This document shows, piece after piece, positions 1-6,210 of a stretch of 11,231 bases of DNA; the stretch's first letter is position 1, and each line of letters opens with the position of its first letter. The DNA comes from Eubacteriales Family XIII. Incertae Sedis bacterium (GTDB taxonomy: Bacteria > Bacillota > Clostridia > Peptostreptococcales > Anaerovoracaceae). Made by a program: the position numbers and the translations under genes. Below the pieces are notes generated by a model that saw only the letters and a program-made list of their open reading frames with translations, ran no database searches and was not told the origin of the DNA. The stretch is from NCBI GenBank assembly GCA_031255695.1, contig JAIRSA010000039.1, positions 1 through 11,231 of the forward strand, in the 5' to 3' direction.

Positions 1-186
1 GGCTCCAACAGCCTTGGCGGCACGCTCACCAATGGCCTTAACCCGACAGCCACCCTTGGCTGCGGCACGTGGGGGAACAACAGCCTGAGCGAAAACCTCT
101 GGTTCCACCACCTGATCAATGTAAGCCGCATTGCTTACGAGATACCCAACGCGCCAAATTACACCGACGAAGAAATTTGGGGGTAA
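1..186 (+). CDS. Acylating aldehyde dehydrogenase, C-terminal fragment (possibly sulfoacetaldehyde- or semialdehyde-type)
   Basis: Frame 1 is open from the window edge to TAA at 184-186 and gives the last 61 residues of a protein. The segment TLGCGTWGNNSLSEN (about residues 18-32 of the fragment) resembles the end of CoA-acylating aldehyde dehydrogenases, including the AdhE aldehyde domain, where TLGCGSWGGNS-type sequence occurs. These enzymes use NAD(P)+ and CoA to turn an aldehyde into an acyl-CoA. The protein stops soon afterwards with a short acidic tail (TDEEIWG), so it is not followed by the alcohol dehydrogenase half of AdhE. From memory this tail resembles sulfoacetaldehyde dehydrogenases, but the catalytic Cys and substrate pocket are off the window. 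With the permease and aminotransferase downstream, an enzyme that oxidises a semialdehyde made by transamination is likely. The family call is moderately sure; the substrate is a guess. Confidence 0.6.
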   Translation, partial: GSNSLGGTLTNGLNPTATLGCGTWGNNSLSENLWFHHLINVSRIAYEIPNAPNYTDEEIWG

Positions 187-520
187 TGCCGGTAAATGGG
201 GGGATACACCATAGGGGCGGCCTGTTTGGCCACAGGGCGCCCAGCCGGCAATAGCATATGCGCCGGCAGCCCGCGCAGGCACTGCGGCCCGCCATCCGGC
301 GGATGCGGCATGCGCTGTCGCGGCTGCCACATGCACAGGCGCTGGCCCGGCCCGCCGCTCATGCCGCTGGCATGGCCGGCACCGGCCGCCAAGCGCGCGG
401 CGCTGCGCTATTGCCCCCTCCTAACCGACTTTTCAGGCAGCAGCCCTGCCTGGAAGGCCCCGGATCTCCGGCAGCCTGATATTTTTTACTAAACTTTCGC
501 CGCGAAAAGGAGGGTTACGC
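187..520. other. GC-rich intergenic region with a perfect hairpin
   Basis: No convincing gene is seen between the dehydrogenase stop and the permease. Short open frames here are Arg/Ala/Pro-rich and lack ribosome binding sites. The DNA is rich in GCCGGC/GGCCGG words like the other gaps in the window. A perfect 7-bp stem (CAGGCAG 434-440, CTGCCTG 446-452, 5-nt loop) is followed by a smaller CCGG hairpin near 461-472. Neither has a T tract, so they are not classic terminators. The AT-rich stretch 480-495 just before the permease could hold a weak promoter, but no good -35/-10 pair is visible. Confidence 0.5.
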
Positions 521-1990
521 ATGGCACACAGCGATTTGCAAAAAACCATCAAACTATCGGATTATTTCATGTTGGGCTTCGGCTCTATAGTCGGCGTCGG
601 CTGGGCAGTCTCGCTGAACAGCTGGATCGGCAACGGCGGCGGCGTGTTCCCCGCATTGGTCGGGTATGCTATCGCCACACTGATCATGATCCCCATCGGT
701 CTATGCTACGCCGAAATGACCCCGGCAATGCCGGTGGCCGGCGGCGCAGTGGCATTCACTACAAGGGCTTTCGGCACATTGCCCTCATTTATCGCAGGCT
801 GGTTCATAGTGCTTGCGTACATAAACATACTCCCTTGGGAGGCCATATACATCAACGATGTCCTGGGCCTGATATTCCCGGTCCTGAAGAGCGGCGAGCC
901 GCTCTATGTGCTGGGCGGCGCGGGCATATACCCGAAGGCGATCGTCGTAGGGATTATCCTGTCCTGTGCCGTCATCGCCGTAAACTGGGTAGGCGCGAAT
1001 GTGGCCGTCAAGATACAGACGTTCTGCACCACGCTGATACTCATAGCGGGCGTCTTTGTAATAGTGTTCGGCCTGCTGAAGGCAAATCCGGCGAACTTCC
1101 TGCCCGTGCATGCCGACATCCTTGGCAAGGGGCAGGCTGGCTTTGGAGGCGGCCTGCTGGCTGTGCTGGCGATGGCGCCGTTCTTCCTCGCAGGTTTTGA
1201 CACCATACCCCAGGGGGCGGAGGAAGGCTCAAGCGGCCTCAATTTCAAGAACCTTGGCAAGGTCCTGCTCGGCTCGGTGCTGTCCGCCGGCCTGTTCTAC
1301 TGCATAATCATCGCCTCTGTGGGAGGCGCCATGCCGTGGACCGAGTTCGCGGGCCTTGAAAGGCCGGCCGTCTCGCTCATGTTCCAGCAGCTCTATCCGG
1401 GGGCCTTTGGCACCTTCATGTACTGGCTGACCATGACGGGCGCGCTTGCCGGGCTGTTCACCACATGGAACGGGTTCTTTATCGCAGGCGCCAGGCTCAT
1501 ACTGGGCATGTCCCGCGCAAGGCTGCTGCCGGCGTTCTTTTCGAGGATACACCCGAAGTACGGCACGCCTGTCGGCGGGAACGTGCTATGCGCGGTAGCC
1601 ACATTTGCAGGCCCGTTCATAGGCATTGGCCTCATCGACCCGCTGACCATCATAGGCTCGTCCGCATTCATCATAGGCTGGCTGTTCACCGCGCTTTCAT
1701 GCTGGAAGCTGCGCGTATCGGAGCCTGAAATGAACAGGCCCTTCAAGATGCCTGGCGGCACGTTCACCGCGATCCTGGCTGTCATAATATCAAGCGTGCT
1801 CTTCCTGATAACCGTCATCCCCTCGTCGCCTGGATATATGGGCAATGTGGGCATGGCCTACCTGGTAGGCTGGATCGTCCTAGGCACGCTGCTGTACATC
1901 GGATCGGGCGGCTACCGCAACTCGATATCTGCTGAACAGCGTGTCAAGTACCTGTTCATGTCGATGAAGGCCGAGAGCGCCGACAATTAG
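521..1990 (+). CDS. APC superfamily amino-acid permease
   Basis: A 489-residue polytopic membrane protein with about twelve hydrophobic segments and a short hydrophilic N-terminus. Residues 21-28 (GSIVGVGW) match the glycine-rich broken first helix of APC transporters, where the substrate amino or carboxyl group is bound. The length fits the family. The ATG at 521 follows AAAGGAGGG with about 7 nt spacing. It likely brings an amino acid or amine-like solute across the cytoplasmic membrane by symport or exchange. It lies between an acylating aldehyde dehydrogenase and an aminotransferase on the same strand, so its substrate is probably the amino compound they degrade. Gaps of more than 300 nt on both sides leave open whether the three genes are one operon. 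The exact substrate (taurine, beta-alanine, GABA or another amino acid) cannot be read from sequence. Confidence 0.88.
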   Translation: MAHSDLQKTIKLSDYFMLGFGSIVGVGWAVSLNSWIGNGGGVFPALVGYAIATLIMIPIGLCYAEMTPAMPVAGGAVAFTTRAFGTLPSFIAGWFIVLAYINILPWEAIYINDVLGLIFPVLKSGEPLYVLGGAGIYPKAIVVGIILSCAVIAVNWVGANVAVKIQTFCTTLILIAGVFVIVFGLLKANPANFLPVHADILGKGQAGFGGGLLAVLAMAPFFLAGFDTIPQGAEEGSSGLNFKNLGKVLLGSVLSAGLFYCIIIASVGGAMPWTEFAGLERPAVSLMFQQLYPGAFGTFMYWLTMTGALAGLFTTWNGFFIAGARLILGMSRARLLPAFFSRIHPKYGTPVGGNVLCAVATFAGPFIGIGLIDPLTIIGSSAFIIGWLFTALSCWKLRVSEPEMNRPFKMPGGTFTAILAVIISSVLFLITVIPSSPGYMGNVGMAYLVGWIVLGTLLYIGSGGYRNSISAEQRVKYLFMSMKAESADN

Positions 1991-2275
1991 GCCAAAGGCG
2001 GCCGGCGCACTGGATGGCCGGCGCGTTGCCGGGACAGCCGCCGCGGGCGGCACAGCGCACTGGACGGCTGGCGCGTTGCCGGGACATCAGCTGCCGCGGC
2101 GGCTGGCGCGGGCGGCATGGCGCACTGGACGGAACATCGGCTGCCGCGGCGGCTGGCGCGGACGGCATGTCGCACTGGACGGAACATCGGCTGCCGCGGG
2201 CGGCATGTCGCACTGGACGGAACATAGCCGCTGCGGCGGCGAACGGCCTGGCCGGCAGATGCGGCCGGGCACAAG
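1991..2275. repeat. GC-rich imperfect direct repeats between permease and aminotransferase
   Basis: Five copies of the core CGCACTGGAYGG start at 2006, 2056, 2121, 2171 and 2209, so steps are 50, 65, 50 and 38 nt. The best pair, 2085-2132 and 2135-2182, is a 50-nt-period repeat differing at only a few positions, and 29 nt from 2121 and from 2171 are identical. Copies end in CTGCCGCGG-, GCTGGCGCG- or GGCGGCATG-type modules that are present or missing in different copies, which explains the uneven steps. Frames across it are open only because it is GC-rich; no ribosome binding site supports a gene. The remaining 2276-2347 is AT-rich and holds the aminotransferase leader. Confidence 0.85.
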
Positions 2276-2347
2276 ATATACTGATACTGCCTTAAAGCAT
2301 AAAACAAATTATTTATTAATGTTAGCCAAATGAAGGAGGATTGTAAA

Positions 2348-3556
2348 ATGTTGCTAAAAGATGTTAATCTCTCTGCACAGGAAATTATGGAAATGTCGAA
2401 GAAGTACATGATCGAGACCTACGAGCGGTTCCCGTTCATCGCCTGCAAGGCCAAGGGCATGTACCTGTACGACGAGAACAATACGCCGTATCTGGATTTC
2501 TACGGCGGCATAGCCGTAAACAGCGCCGGCAGCTGCAATGACAAGGTCGTGGCTGCGGTCCAGGATCAGGTTGCGGATGTCATGCACACCTTCAACTATC
2601 CCTACACGCTCCCGCAGGCCCTGCTCTCCAAGCTCATCTGCGAGACCGTCGGCATGGACAAGATCTTCTATCAGAATTCCGGCACGGAGTCGAACGAGGC
2701 CATGATCAAGATGGCCAGGAAATACGGCGTCGACAACTTCGGCCCCAACAGGTATCACATAGTGACAGCCAAATCCAGCTTCCACGGGCGGAGCTACGGC
2801 GCGCTGTCGGCGACCGGCCAGCCCGACAATGCCTGCCAGCAGGGGTTCAAGCCCATGCTGCCCGGCTTCACCTATGCCGACTTCAACGACCTTGATTCCT
2901 TCAAGGCCGCCGTCACTGACGACACCATCGCCATCATGCTTGAGCCGATCCAGGGCGAAGGCGGCGTCATCCCCGGAACGAAGGAATTCTTCCAGGGCAT
3001 CGAAAAGCTCTGCCGCGAGAAGAATATGCTCCTGCTCATCGACGAGATCCAGACCGGCTGGTACCGCACCGGCCCCGCCATGGCCTTCATGAACTTCGGC
3101 ATCAAGCCTGACATCTTCTCCATGGCCAAGGCTATGGGCGGCGGCATGCCCATCGGCGCCATCTGCACCACTTCGAAGGTCGCCGCCACCTTCAACCCAG
3201 GCTCGCACGGCACCACATATGGCGGCAACCCTGTATGCTGCGCTGCGGCCCACGCCCAGATCAGCTACATGATCGAGAACAAGCTCGGCGAGAACGCCCT
3301 TGAGGTCGGCAACTACTTCATGGATAAGCTGCGCAAGCTGCCCCATGTCACGGAAGTCCGCGGCGCCGGCCTGCTCGTGGGCGTCGTCCTCGATGTCCCC
3401 AAGGCGCTCGATGTCAAGCACAACTGCATAGACAGGAAGCTGCTCGTCACCTCGATCGGCGCGAACGTCGTGCGCATGGTCCCGCCGCTCATCGCGACGA
3501 AGGAAGACTGCGACAAGGCCGCCGAGATCATCCGTCAGTCGATCGAAGCTCTGTAG
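2348..3556 (+). CDS. Class III PLP-dependent aminotransferase (acetylornithine/omega-amino-acid type)
   Basis: A 402-residue enzyme of the ArgD/GABA aminotransferase family, close to the usual 390-430. The ATG at 2348 follows AAGGAGGA with good spacing; an in-frame ATG at 2330 lies against that ribosome binding site and is unlikely. Visible landmarks are NSGTESNEA (cofactor phosphate region), EPIQGEGG, Asp232-Glu233 in LLIDEIQTG (Asp232 should pair with the pyridine nitrogen), Lys261 in MAKAMGGG (Schiff-base lysine) and GSHGTTYGGNP. The enzyme moves an amino group from an omega-amino donor to an oxo acid, leaving an aldehyde. Overall it looks most like acetylornithine aminotransferase, but no arginine genes are nearby. 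The permease and acylating aldehyde dehydrogenase upstream favour a catabolic role on GABA, beta-alanine, taurine or a similar compound. Family is sure; substrate is inferred. Confidence 0.9.
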   Translation: MLLKDVNLSAQEIMEMSKKYMIETYERFPFIACKAKGMYLYDENNTPYLDFYGGIAVNSAGSCNDKVVAAVQDQVADVMHTFNYPYTLPQALLSKLICETVGMDKIFYQNSGTESNEAMIKMARKYGVDNFGPNRYHIVTAKSSFHGRSYGALSATGQPDNACQQGFKPMLPGFTYADFNDLDSFKAAVTDDTIAIMLEPIQGEGGVIPGTKEFFQGIEKLCREKNMLLLIDEIQTGWYRTGPAMAFMNFGIKPDIFSMAKAMGGGMPIGAICTTSKVAATFNPGSHGTTYGGNPVCCAAAHAQISYMIENKLGENALEVGNYFMDKLRKLPHVTEVRGAGLLVGVVLDVPKALDVKHNCIDRKLLVTSIGANVVRMVPPLIATKEDCDKAAEIIRQSIEAL

Positions 3557-3599
3557 GCGCAGGCACAGCGCCCTACATCATAAAGCCCAACACGCGCAA

Positions 3600-3636
3600 A
3601 ACCCCCGGCGGTCCACTCCGTCCGGGGGTTCTTTTT
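3600..3636. terminator. Intrinsic terminator, probably bidirectional
   Basis: Perfect 9-bp arms AACCCCCGG (3600-3608) and CCGGGGGTT (3622-3630) flank a 13-nt loop and are followed by CTTTTT on the plus strand. On the minus strand the hairpin is followed by TTTTG-type sequence, so it can also stop the leftward toxin-antitoxin transcript. It lies 43 nt after the aminotransferase stop and separates converging transcription units. Confidence 0.92.
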
Positions 3637-3709
3637 AGCATCATAGCATCTTTGCGGCTGATTGGCCGTCCACGCAGACGTACCAAACAGCGGCTGCGGC
3701 ATCAGCCCA

Positions 3710-4003
3710 CTATCGTCCTAGCAGGTCGTCGCGGGTCCCTGTGCCGATAAGATACAGGATCATGTCAGCTTCCCGCTTCTCGTACACAAGCAGCCAATCG
3801 CCGGAAACGCCGATGTGGCACTCGCGGAAGCGCCTCAGCTTCCCCTTTAGCTGATGGTCTTTCCAGTTTGAAGGCAAGGGGATATCTTGCGCTAGCTGCT
3901 CAATAGCCCATTTCAGCAGCGCCATGTCAAGGCCGCGATTTTTGGCCAGCTTACGGCCTCTCCTGAATTGGCCGCTTTCAACGAGCCTGTATTTTTCAGC
4001 CAT
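3710..4003 (-). CDS. YafQ-type (RelE/ParE superfamily) toxin, catalytic residue altered
   Basis: A 97-residue basic protein, the usual size for a RelE-fold ribosome-dependent mRNA interferase. The start (ATG at 4003) overlaps the antitoxin stop in ATGGCTGA, typical of translational coupling; a longer open frame upstream is shadow sequence inside the antitoxin gene. Alignment by eye to E. coli YafQ shows KDH (His50), RECHI (His63) and GDW (Asp69-Trp70), with two extra residues between His63 and Asp69. In the C-terminal TGTHxxLF motif, where YafQ has the catalytic His87, this protein has TGTRDDLL, that is Arg91. The toxin would cut mRNA in the ribosome A site, and the altered residue may weaken or change that. 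It forms a two-gene operon with the antitoxin upstream. Confidence 0.88.
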   Translation of the reverse strand: MAEKYRLVESGQFRRGRKLAKNRGLDMALLKWAIEQLAQDIPLPSNWKDHQLKGKLRRFRECHIGVSGDWLLVYEKREADMILYLIGTGTRDDLLGR

Positions 4004-4325
4004 CGGCCTCCGCGTCCTCTCTGTCCCACTCAGCAAACATCTCCGCAGCATTCTGGTAGGGCTTGGCAGTGCCCTCCGCAACAGCCATATGGGCCGCTTC
4101 TGACGCGGCAAGAAGCTTCGCTTCCATTTCCGCTGTATATCCGTTTTCAGTCAGCTGTATATCGGACAGTTCAAAAGGGAGCCTGCGTTTGAGGCAGATT
4201 TGATTGAGTGTCAGATTGAAGACATCGCTGAAAGACAAACCAATGGCAGCAAGTATCGGCTCCGCTTTTGCTTTGATTTCGGGGTTGACCCGTATATGCA
4301 TGCCGCTTGAACGTGTATTGGCCAT
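3996..4325 (-). CDS. RelB/DinJ-family antitoxin
   Basis: A 109-residue protein starting at ATG 4325, which sits about 7 nt after GAGGAGGTG. A longer frame with an in-frame ATG at 4373 starts inside the promoter and is rejected. Residues 9-43 (beginning MHIRVNPEIKAKAEPI and including LSFSDVFNL) form the ribbon-helix-helix DNA-binding and dimer region of RelB/DinJ antitoxins. The acidic C-terminus (AEWDREDAEA, residues 98-107) should wrap the toxin. It neutralises the overlapping YafQ-type toxin and, as in other pairs, probably represses its own promoter at 4345-4373. The protein is somewhat longer than DinJ because of an Ala/Glu-rich segment near residues 66-86. Confidence 0.9.
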   Translation of the reverse strand: MANTRSSGMHIRVNPEIKAKAEPILAAIGLSFSDVFNLTLNQICLKRRLPFELSDIQLTENGYTAEMEAKLLAASEAAHMAVAEGTAKPYQNAAEMFAEWDREDAEADG

Positions 4326-4344
4326 AACAATCACCTCCTCAACA

Positions 4345-4373
4345 ATTATACACAAAATAGCCGCAAATGTCAA
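4345..4373 (-). promoter_or_regulatory. Consensus sigma-70 promoter of the toxin-antitoxin operon
   Basis: On the minus strand TTGACA (4368-4373) is followed after exactly 17 nt by TATAAT (4345-4350). The expected start near 4338 puts GAGGAGGTG almost at the 5' end of the mRNA, with a leader of about 13 nt. The -35 box lies only 15-20 nt after the stop of the DUF4367 gene, within a GTTTTTGACA string, so the T run could serve as the tail of a weak upstream terminator as well. Confidence 0.88.
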
Positions 4374-4387
4374 AAACGGGGGGGCTC

Positions 4388-5365
4388 CTAGCCGTCCTGC
4401 CGGCTGGCTATTAGCGTGGCGGCGAGGCTGTCCACTGCCTCGTCGGCGCTGCCTGGCGCCGCCCCGATCCAGAACAGCTCGCTGCCCAGCACGAACTGGG
4501 CGGCGCGCATCTGCCCGTCATCGCAGGTGTATACGGGCACGCCGCCTATGTCCGATATGACGGCCACCACGCCGTCCGGTATTTTGATCTCATAGTTTAC
4601 GGGCCCATCGCCCCCGCCGGCCTTGGCATCCGCCGCCGCGCCGCCTTGTCCGGCGCCCCCGCCGGCCCTGGCATCCGCCGCCGCCCCGCCCGATCCGGCG
4701 CCCCTGGCCAATGCGGCCGCCTTGCCGCCTTTCCCGCCGCCCGCATCTTCCGCGGTCAGCTTCATGCAGGACATGTATATGCTCGCAGGCCGGCTGTCCT
4801 TATAGACATAGTCCACGGAATACATGCCGTCGCCGTTTTTCTCTATCGTTATCGACTCCATGCCGAAGCCCTCAGGCAGCGCGCCGGGCACCGTAAGGGA
4901 CGGCAGGAAGTTCTTCGCCACGTTGATCTGATCCATGGAACTGATCGTCAGCTTCGCGCTGTCCCCCGCGATCATATAGCCTGCGGTGTCGGGGTTTTTC
5001 CCGCTCTGCGCCAAAAACCCCTTGGCCTCGCGCCATATATTCCCCGTCCCAAGCTTCAGCTCGCCGATCTTGCCGATATCAAAGAGGACGGCGGCGACAG
5101 CAAAAATCAAGACGACGGCTATGATAGCCGCCGCCCCGCCCGCGCGGGACTTCTTCCGCCCGCCGCCGTATTCGCCTTCTACAAAACCCTCTTCGTACTG
5201 TATTGTTTCGAGCCCGTCCCAGACTATGTCGATCTGCTCGCCCATGAGGAAATCAGGATGCGCCTCACGGATTTTCCCCAAGATCTCGACCATCTTGATA
5301 TCCGTGGCAGTCCAGTCAGGATTTGCCGTCTTGTTAGCGCCGTTGTTCTCATTGCCCACGCTCAC
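4388..5365 (-). CDS. Single-pass membrane protein with DUF4367-like outer domain; putative anti-sigma-type partner
   Basis: A 325-residue protein with GTG start at 5365 (another in-frame GTG at 5359 is possible); GGAG lies just upstream. It overlaps the end of the sigma-region-4 gene by 17 nt. The cytoplasmic N-terminus is about 75 residues, acidic then basic (GRKKSR), followed by one membrane helix (about 76-97) and a large outer domain. The outer part shows LPEGF...Y.VDYVYKD and, later, a YEIKIPDGVVAVISD...SLAATLI pattern like the C-terminal DUF4367 domain seen on Firmicutes membrane proteins paired with sigma factors. Residues about 207-254 are a Gly/Ala/Lys/Asp-rich insert with a 15-residue tandem duplication in the middle of the domain. 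It may hold the partner at the membrane and sense a cell-surface signal; this is inferred from gene pairing. Confidence 0.72.
   Translation of the reverse strand: MSVGNENNGANKTANPDWTATDIKMVEILGKIREAHPDFLMGEQIDIVWDGLETIQYEEGFVEGEYGGGRKKSRAGGAAAIIAVVLIFAVAAVLFDIGKIGELKLGTGNIWREAKGFLAQSGKNPDTAGYMIAGDSAKLTISSMDQINVAKNFLPSLTVPGALPEGFGMESITIEKNGDGMYSVDYVYKDSRPASIYMSCMKLTAEDAGGGKGGKAAALARGAGSGGAAADARAGGGAGQGGAAADAKAGGGDGPVNYEIKIPDGVVAVISDIGGVPVYTCDDGQMRAAQFVLGSELFWIGAAPGSADEAVDSLAATLIASRQDG
4610..4699 (-). repeat. 45-bp tandem duplication inside the DUF4367 gene
   Basis: Units 4610-4654 and 4655-4699 are adjacent and match at 40 of 45 positions. Each encodes a 15-residue GGAAADARAGGG-type block (residues about 226-240 and 241-255). 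A degenerate third piece follows after 4700. The unit is a multiple of three, so the frame is kept. The string GCGCCGCCTTGTCCGGCG at 4638-4655 recurs exactly at 9581-9598. Confidence 0.9.
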
Positions 5366-5645
5366 TCAACTCCATCTCGCCTTTTATGATGAGTATCCTT
5401 CTCAGTTTCATTTTTATGTTGAAAAAGTAGACCTTGGAAGTGTTGTAATCTATCTTTAGCCTGCTGGCGATATCCTTGATCTTTATCCCTTCGAAATAAT
5501 AGAGCCGTATCATCTCCATTTCCCGCCGGTCCAGGCTCTCGACGGCCCTTTTCAGCAAGTCGTAGGCCGCGCTTTTTATTATTTTGTCTAGAATCGCCCC
5601 CAGCCTTTCATCTTCGACATATATCCCTAAAGGACTGTCCTGCAT
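5349..5645 (-). CDS. Small sigma-70 region 4-only DNA-binding protein
   Basis: A 98-residue protein. Residues about 35-82 (starting VESLDRREMEMIRLYYFEG and ending MKLRRIL) form a sigma region 4-type helix-turn-helix, the part that reads a -35 element. The frame runs up to 5750, but the extra 35 residues are Arg/Gly-rich and GC-driven. The ATG at 5645 has AGAGGG about 5 nt upstream, so that start is chosen. No region 2 is present, and no other frame upstream encodes one, so it is not a complete sigma factor. It overlaps the membrane protein gene downstream, an arrangement like sigma/anti-sigma operons. It could act with a separate region 2 protein, as in the known B. subtilis SigO-RsoA two-part sigma, or as a simple regulator. 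Domain call is good; function is open. Confidence 0.75.
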   Translation of the reverse strand: MQDSPLGIYVEDERLGAILDKIIKSAAYDLLKRAVESLDRREMEMIRLYYFEGIKIKDIASRLKIDYNTSKVYFFNIKMKLRRILIIKGEMELSERGQ

Positions 5646-5803
5646 GGCATCCCTCTCTTCGCGGCCGCGCCCCCGCGGCGCCCCGCCGAGCCCTCGCAGC
5701 GCCCTGCCGCGCCGCGCCAATATACATCCCCTGCACTGCCCACGCGCCATACCGGCCGCGTTCCGCCCCTAATGCCGGACGCATTCTGCCTCTGATACTG
5801 TGT

Positions 5804-5832
5804 AGTATACCACGCAGCCCGCCATGGGGCAA
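5804..5832 (-). promoter_or_regulatory. Leftward sigma-70-type promoter for the sigma-like/DUF4367 operon
   Basis: Minus-strand TTGCCC (5827-5832) and TATACT (5804-5809) are 17 nt apart. The -10 matches the consensus at 5 of 6 positions and the -35 at 4 of 6. A start near 5797 gives a leader of about 150 nt before ATG 5645. This leader is very GC-rich and could fold strongly. Confidence 0.55.
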
Positions 5833-5870
5833 TATTTTTTTTTGCACGCGGCGCGGGCCGGCTTCGGACG

Positions 5871-5899
5871 TTGATAAAACAATGAATGAACTGTGTCAA
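5871..5899 (-). promoter_or_regulatory. Second, upstream leftward promoter
   Basis: Minus-strand TTGACA (5894-5899) is followed after 17 nt by TATCAA (5871-5876), a 4 of 6 match to the -10. It points toward the sigma-like gene and lies back to back with the rightward promoter: the two -35 boxes are only 4 bp apart, so a bound regulator could control both. Confidence 0.55.
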
Positions 5900-5903
5900 T
5901 CCC

Positions 5904-5932
5904 TTGACATTTTGTTGCGGAAAAATTATAAT
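5904..5932 (+). promoter_or_regulatory. Perfect-consensus rightward sigma-70 promoter
   Basis: TTGACA (5904-5909), a 17-nt spacer and TATAAT (5927-5932) match the consensus fully. A start near 5940 would give RNA beginning AAGGGCGCA, which can pair at once with 5952-5960. The next gene on this strand is the biotin ligase at 6211, leaving a leader of about 270 nt, or there may be a separate small RNA. Confidence 0.85.
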
Positions 5933-5939
5933 TAATCTT

Positions 5940-6210
5940 AAGGGCGCAGTATGTGCCTTTTGCTGTTCACCAATTAAAATCATGGCATCTTTGCGGCGGG
6001 TCCCGCCACAAGATCCTGGCCATGTCCTGATCGGCGGGCAGCGGCAGTCAGCTACACAATAAACCATCCCTCGGATTTTTGCCGCGCTCTCTTCGCGCGG
6101 GGGGTATTATGCCGTTCTCCTGCCAAAACATGGCCAAGGCCTGCACGATGGTTCTGGCCGGAGGACAGTATCGGGCAGTATTGGGTATTGCTTACGGAGG
6201 TTAGGGGTAA
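5940..6210 (+). other. Long leader of the biotin ligase operon or unrecognised small RNA
   Basis: No gene with a ribosome binding site is seen. The predicted 5' end folds as a stem of about 9 bp (5940-5948 with 5952-5960, loop GTA, with G-T pairs). Further hairpins include GGCGG/CCGCC near 5995-6007 and CCGCGC/GCGCGG (6082-6087, 6095-6100), none with a T tract. The 21 nt at 5979-5999 match 3640-3660 with two differences. No known riboswitch or stable RNA family was recognised; SRP RNA and a biotin-sensing element were looked for and not supported. Confidence 0.45.

Noticed and set aside
2006..2225. CRISPR array
   Set aside because: The material between cores is itself repeated and varies by whole modules, spacing is uneven, and no cas gene is present.
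2354..3421. 355-codon minus-strand frame opposite the aminotransferase
   Set aside because: It is the antisense shadow of a GC-rich gene with full family motifs on the plus strand.
5646..5750. N-terminal extension of the sigma-like protein
   Set aside because: The 35 extra residues are Arg/Gly-rich and lack a ribosome binding site, while ATG 5645 has AGAGGG at good spacing.
5940..6060. SRP RNA, tRNA or riboswitch after the consensus promoter
   Set aside because: The SRP GGAAGGAAGCAG-type core, tRNA T-loop and known riboswitch cores were not found.
6082..6100. Intrinsic terminator in the biotin ligase leader
   Set aside because: The 6-bp hairpin has no T tract on either strand.
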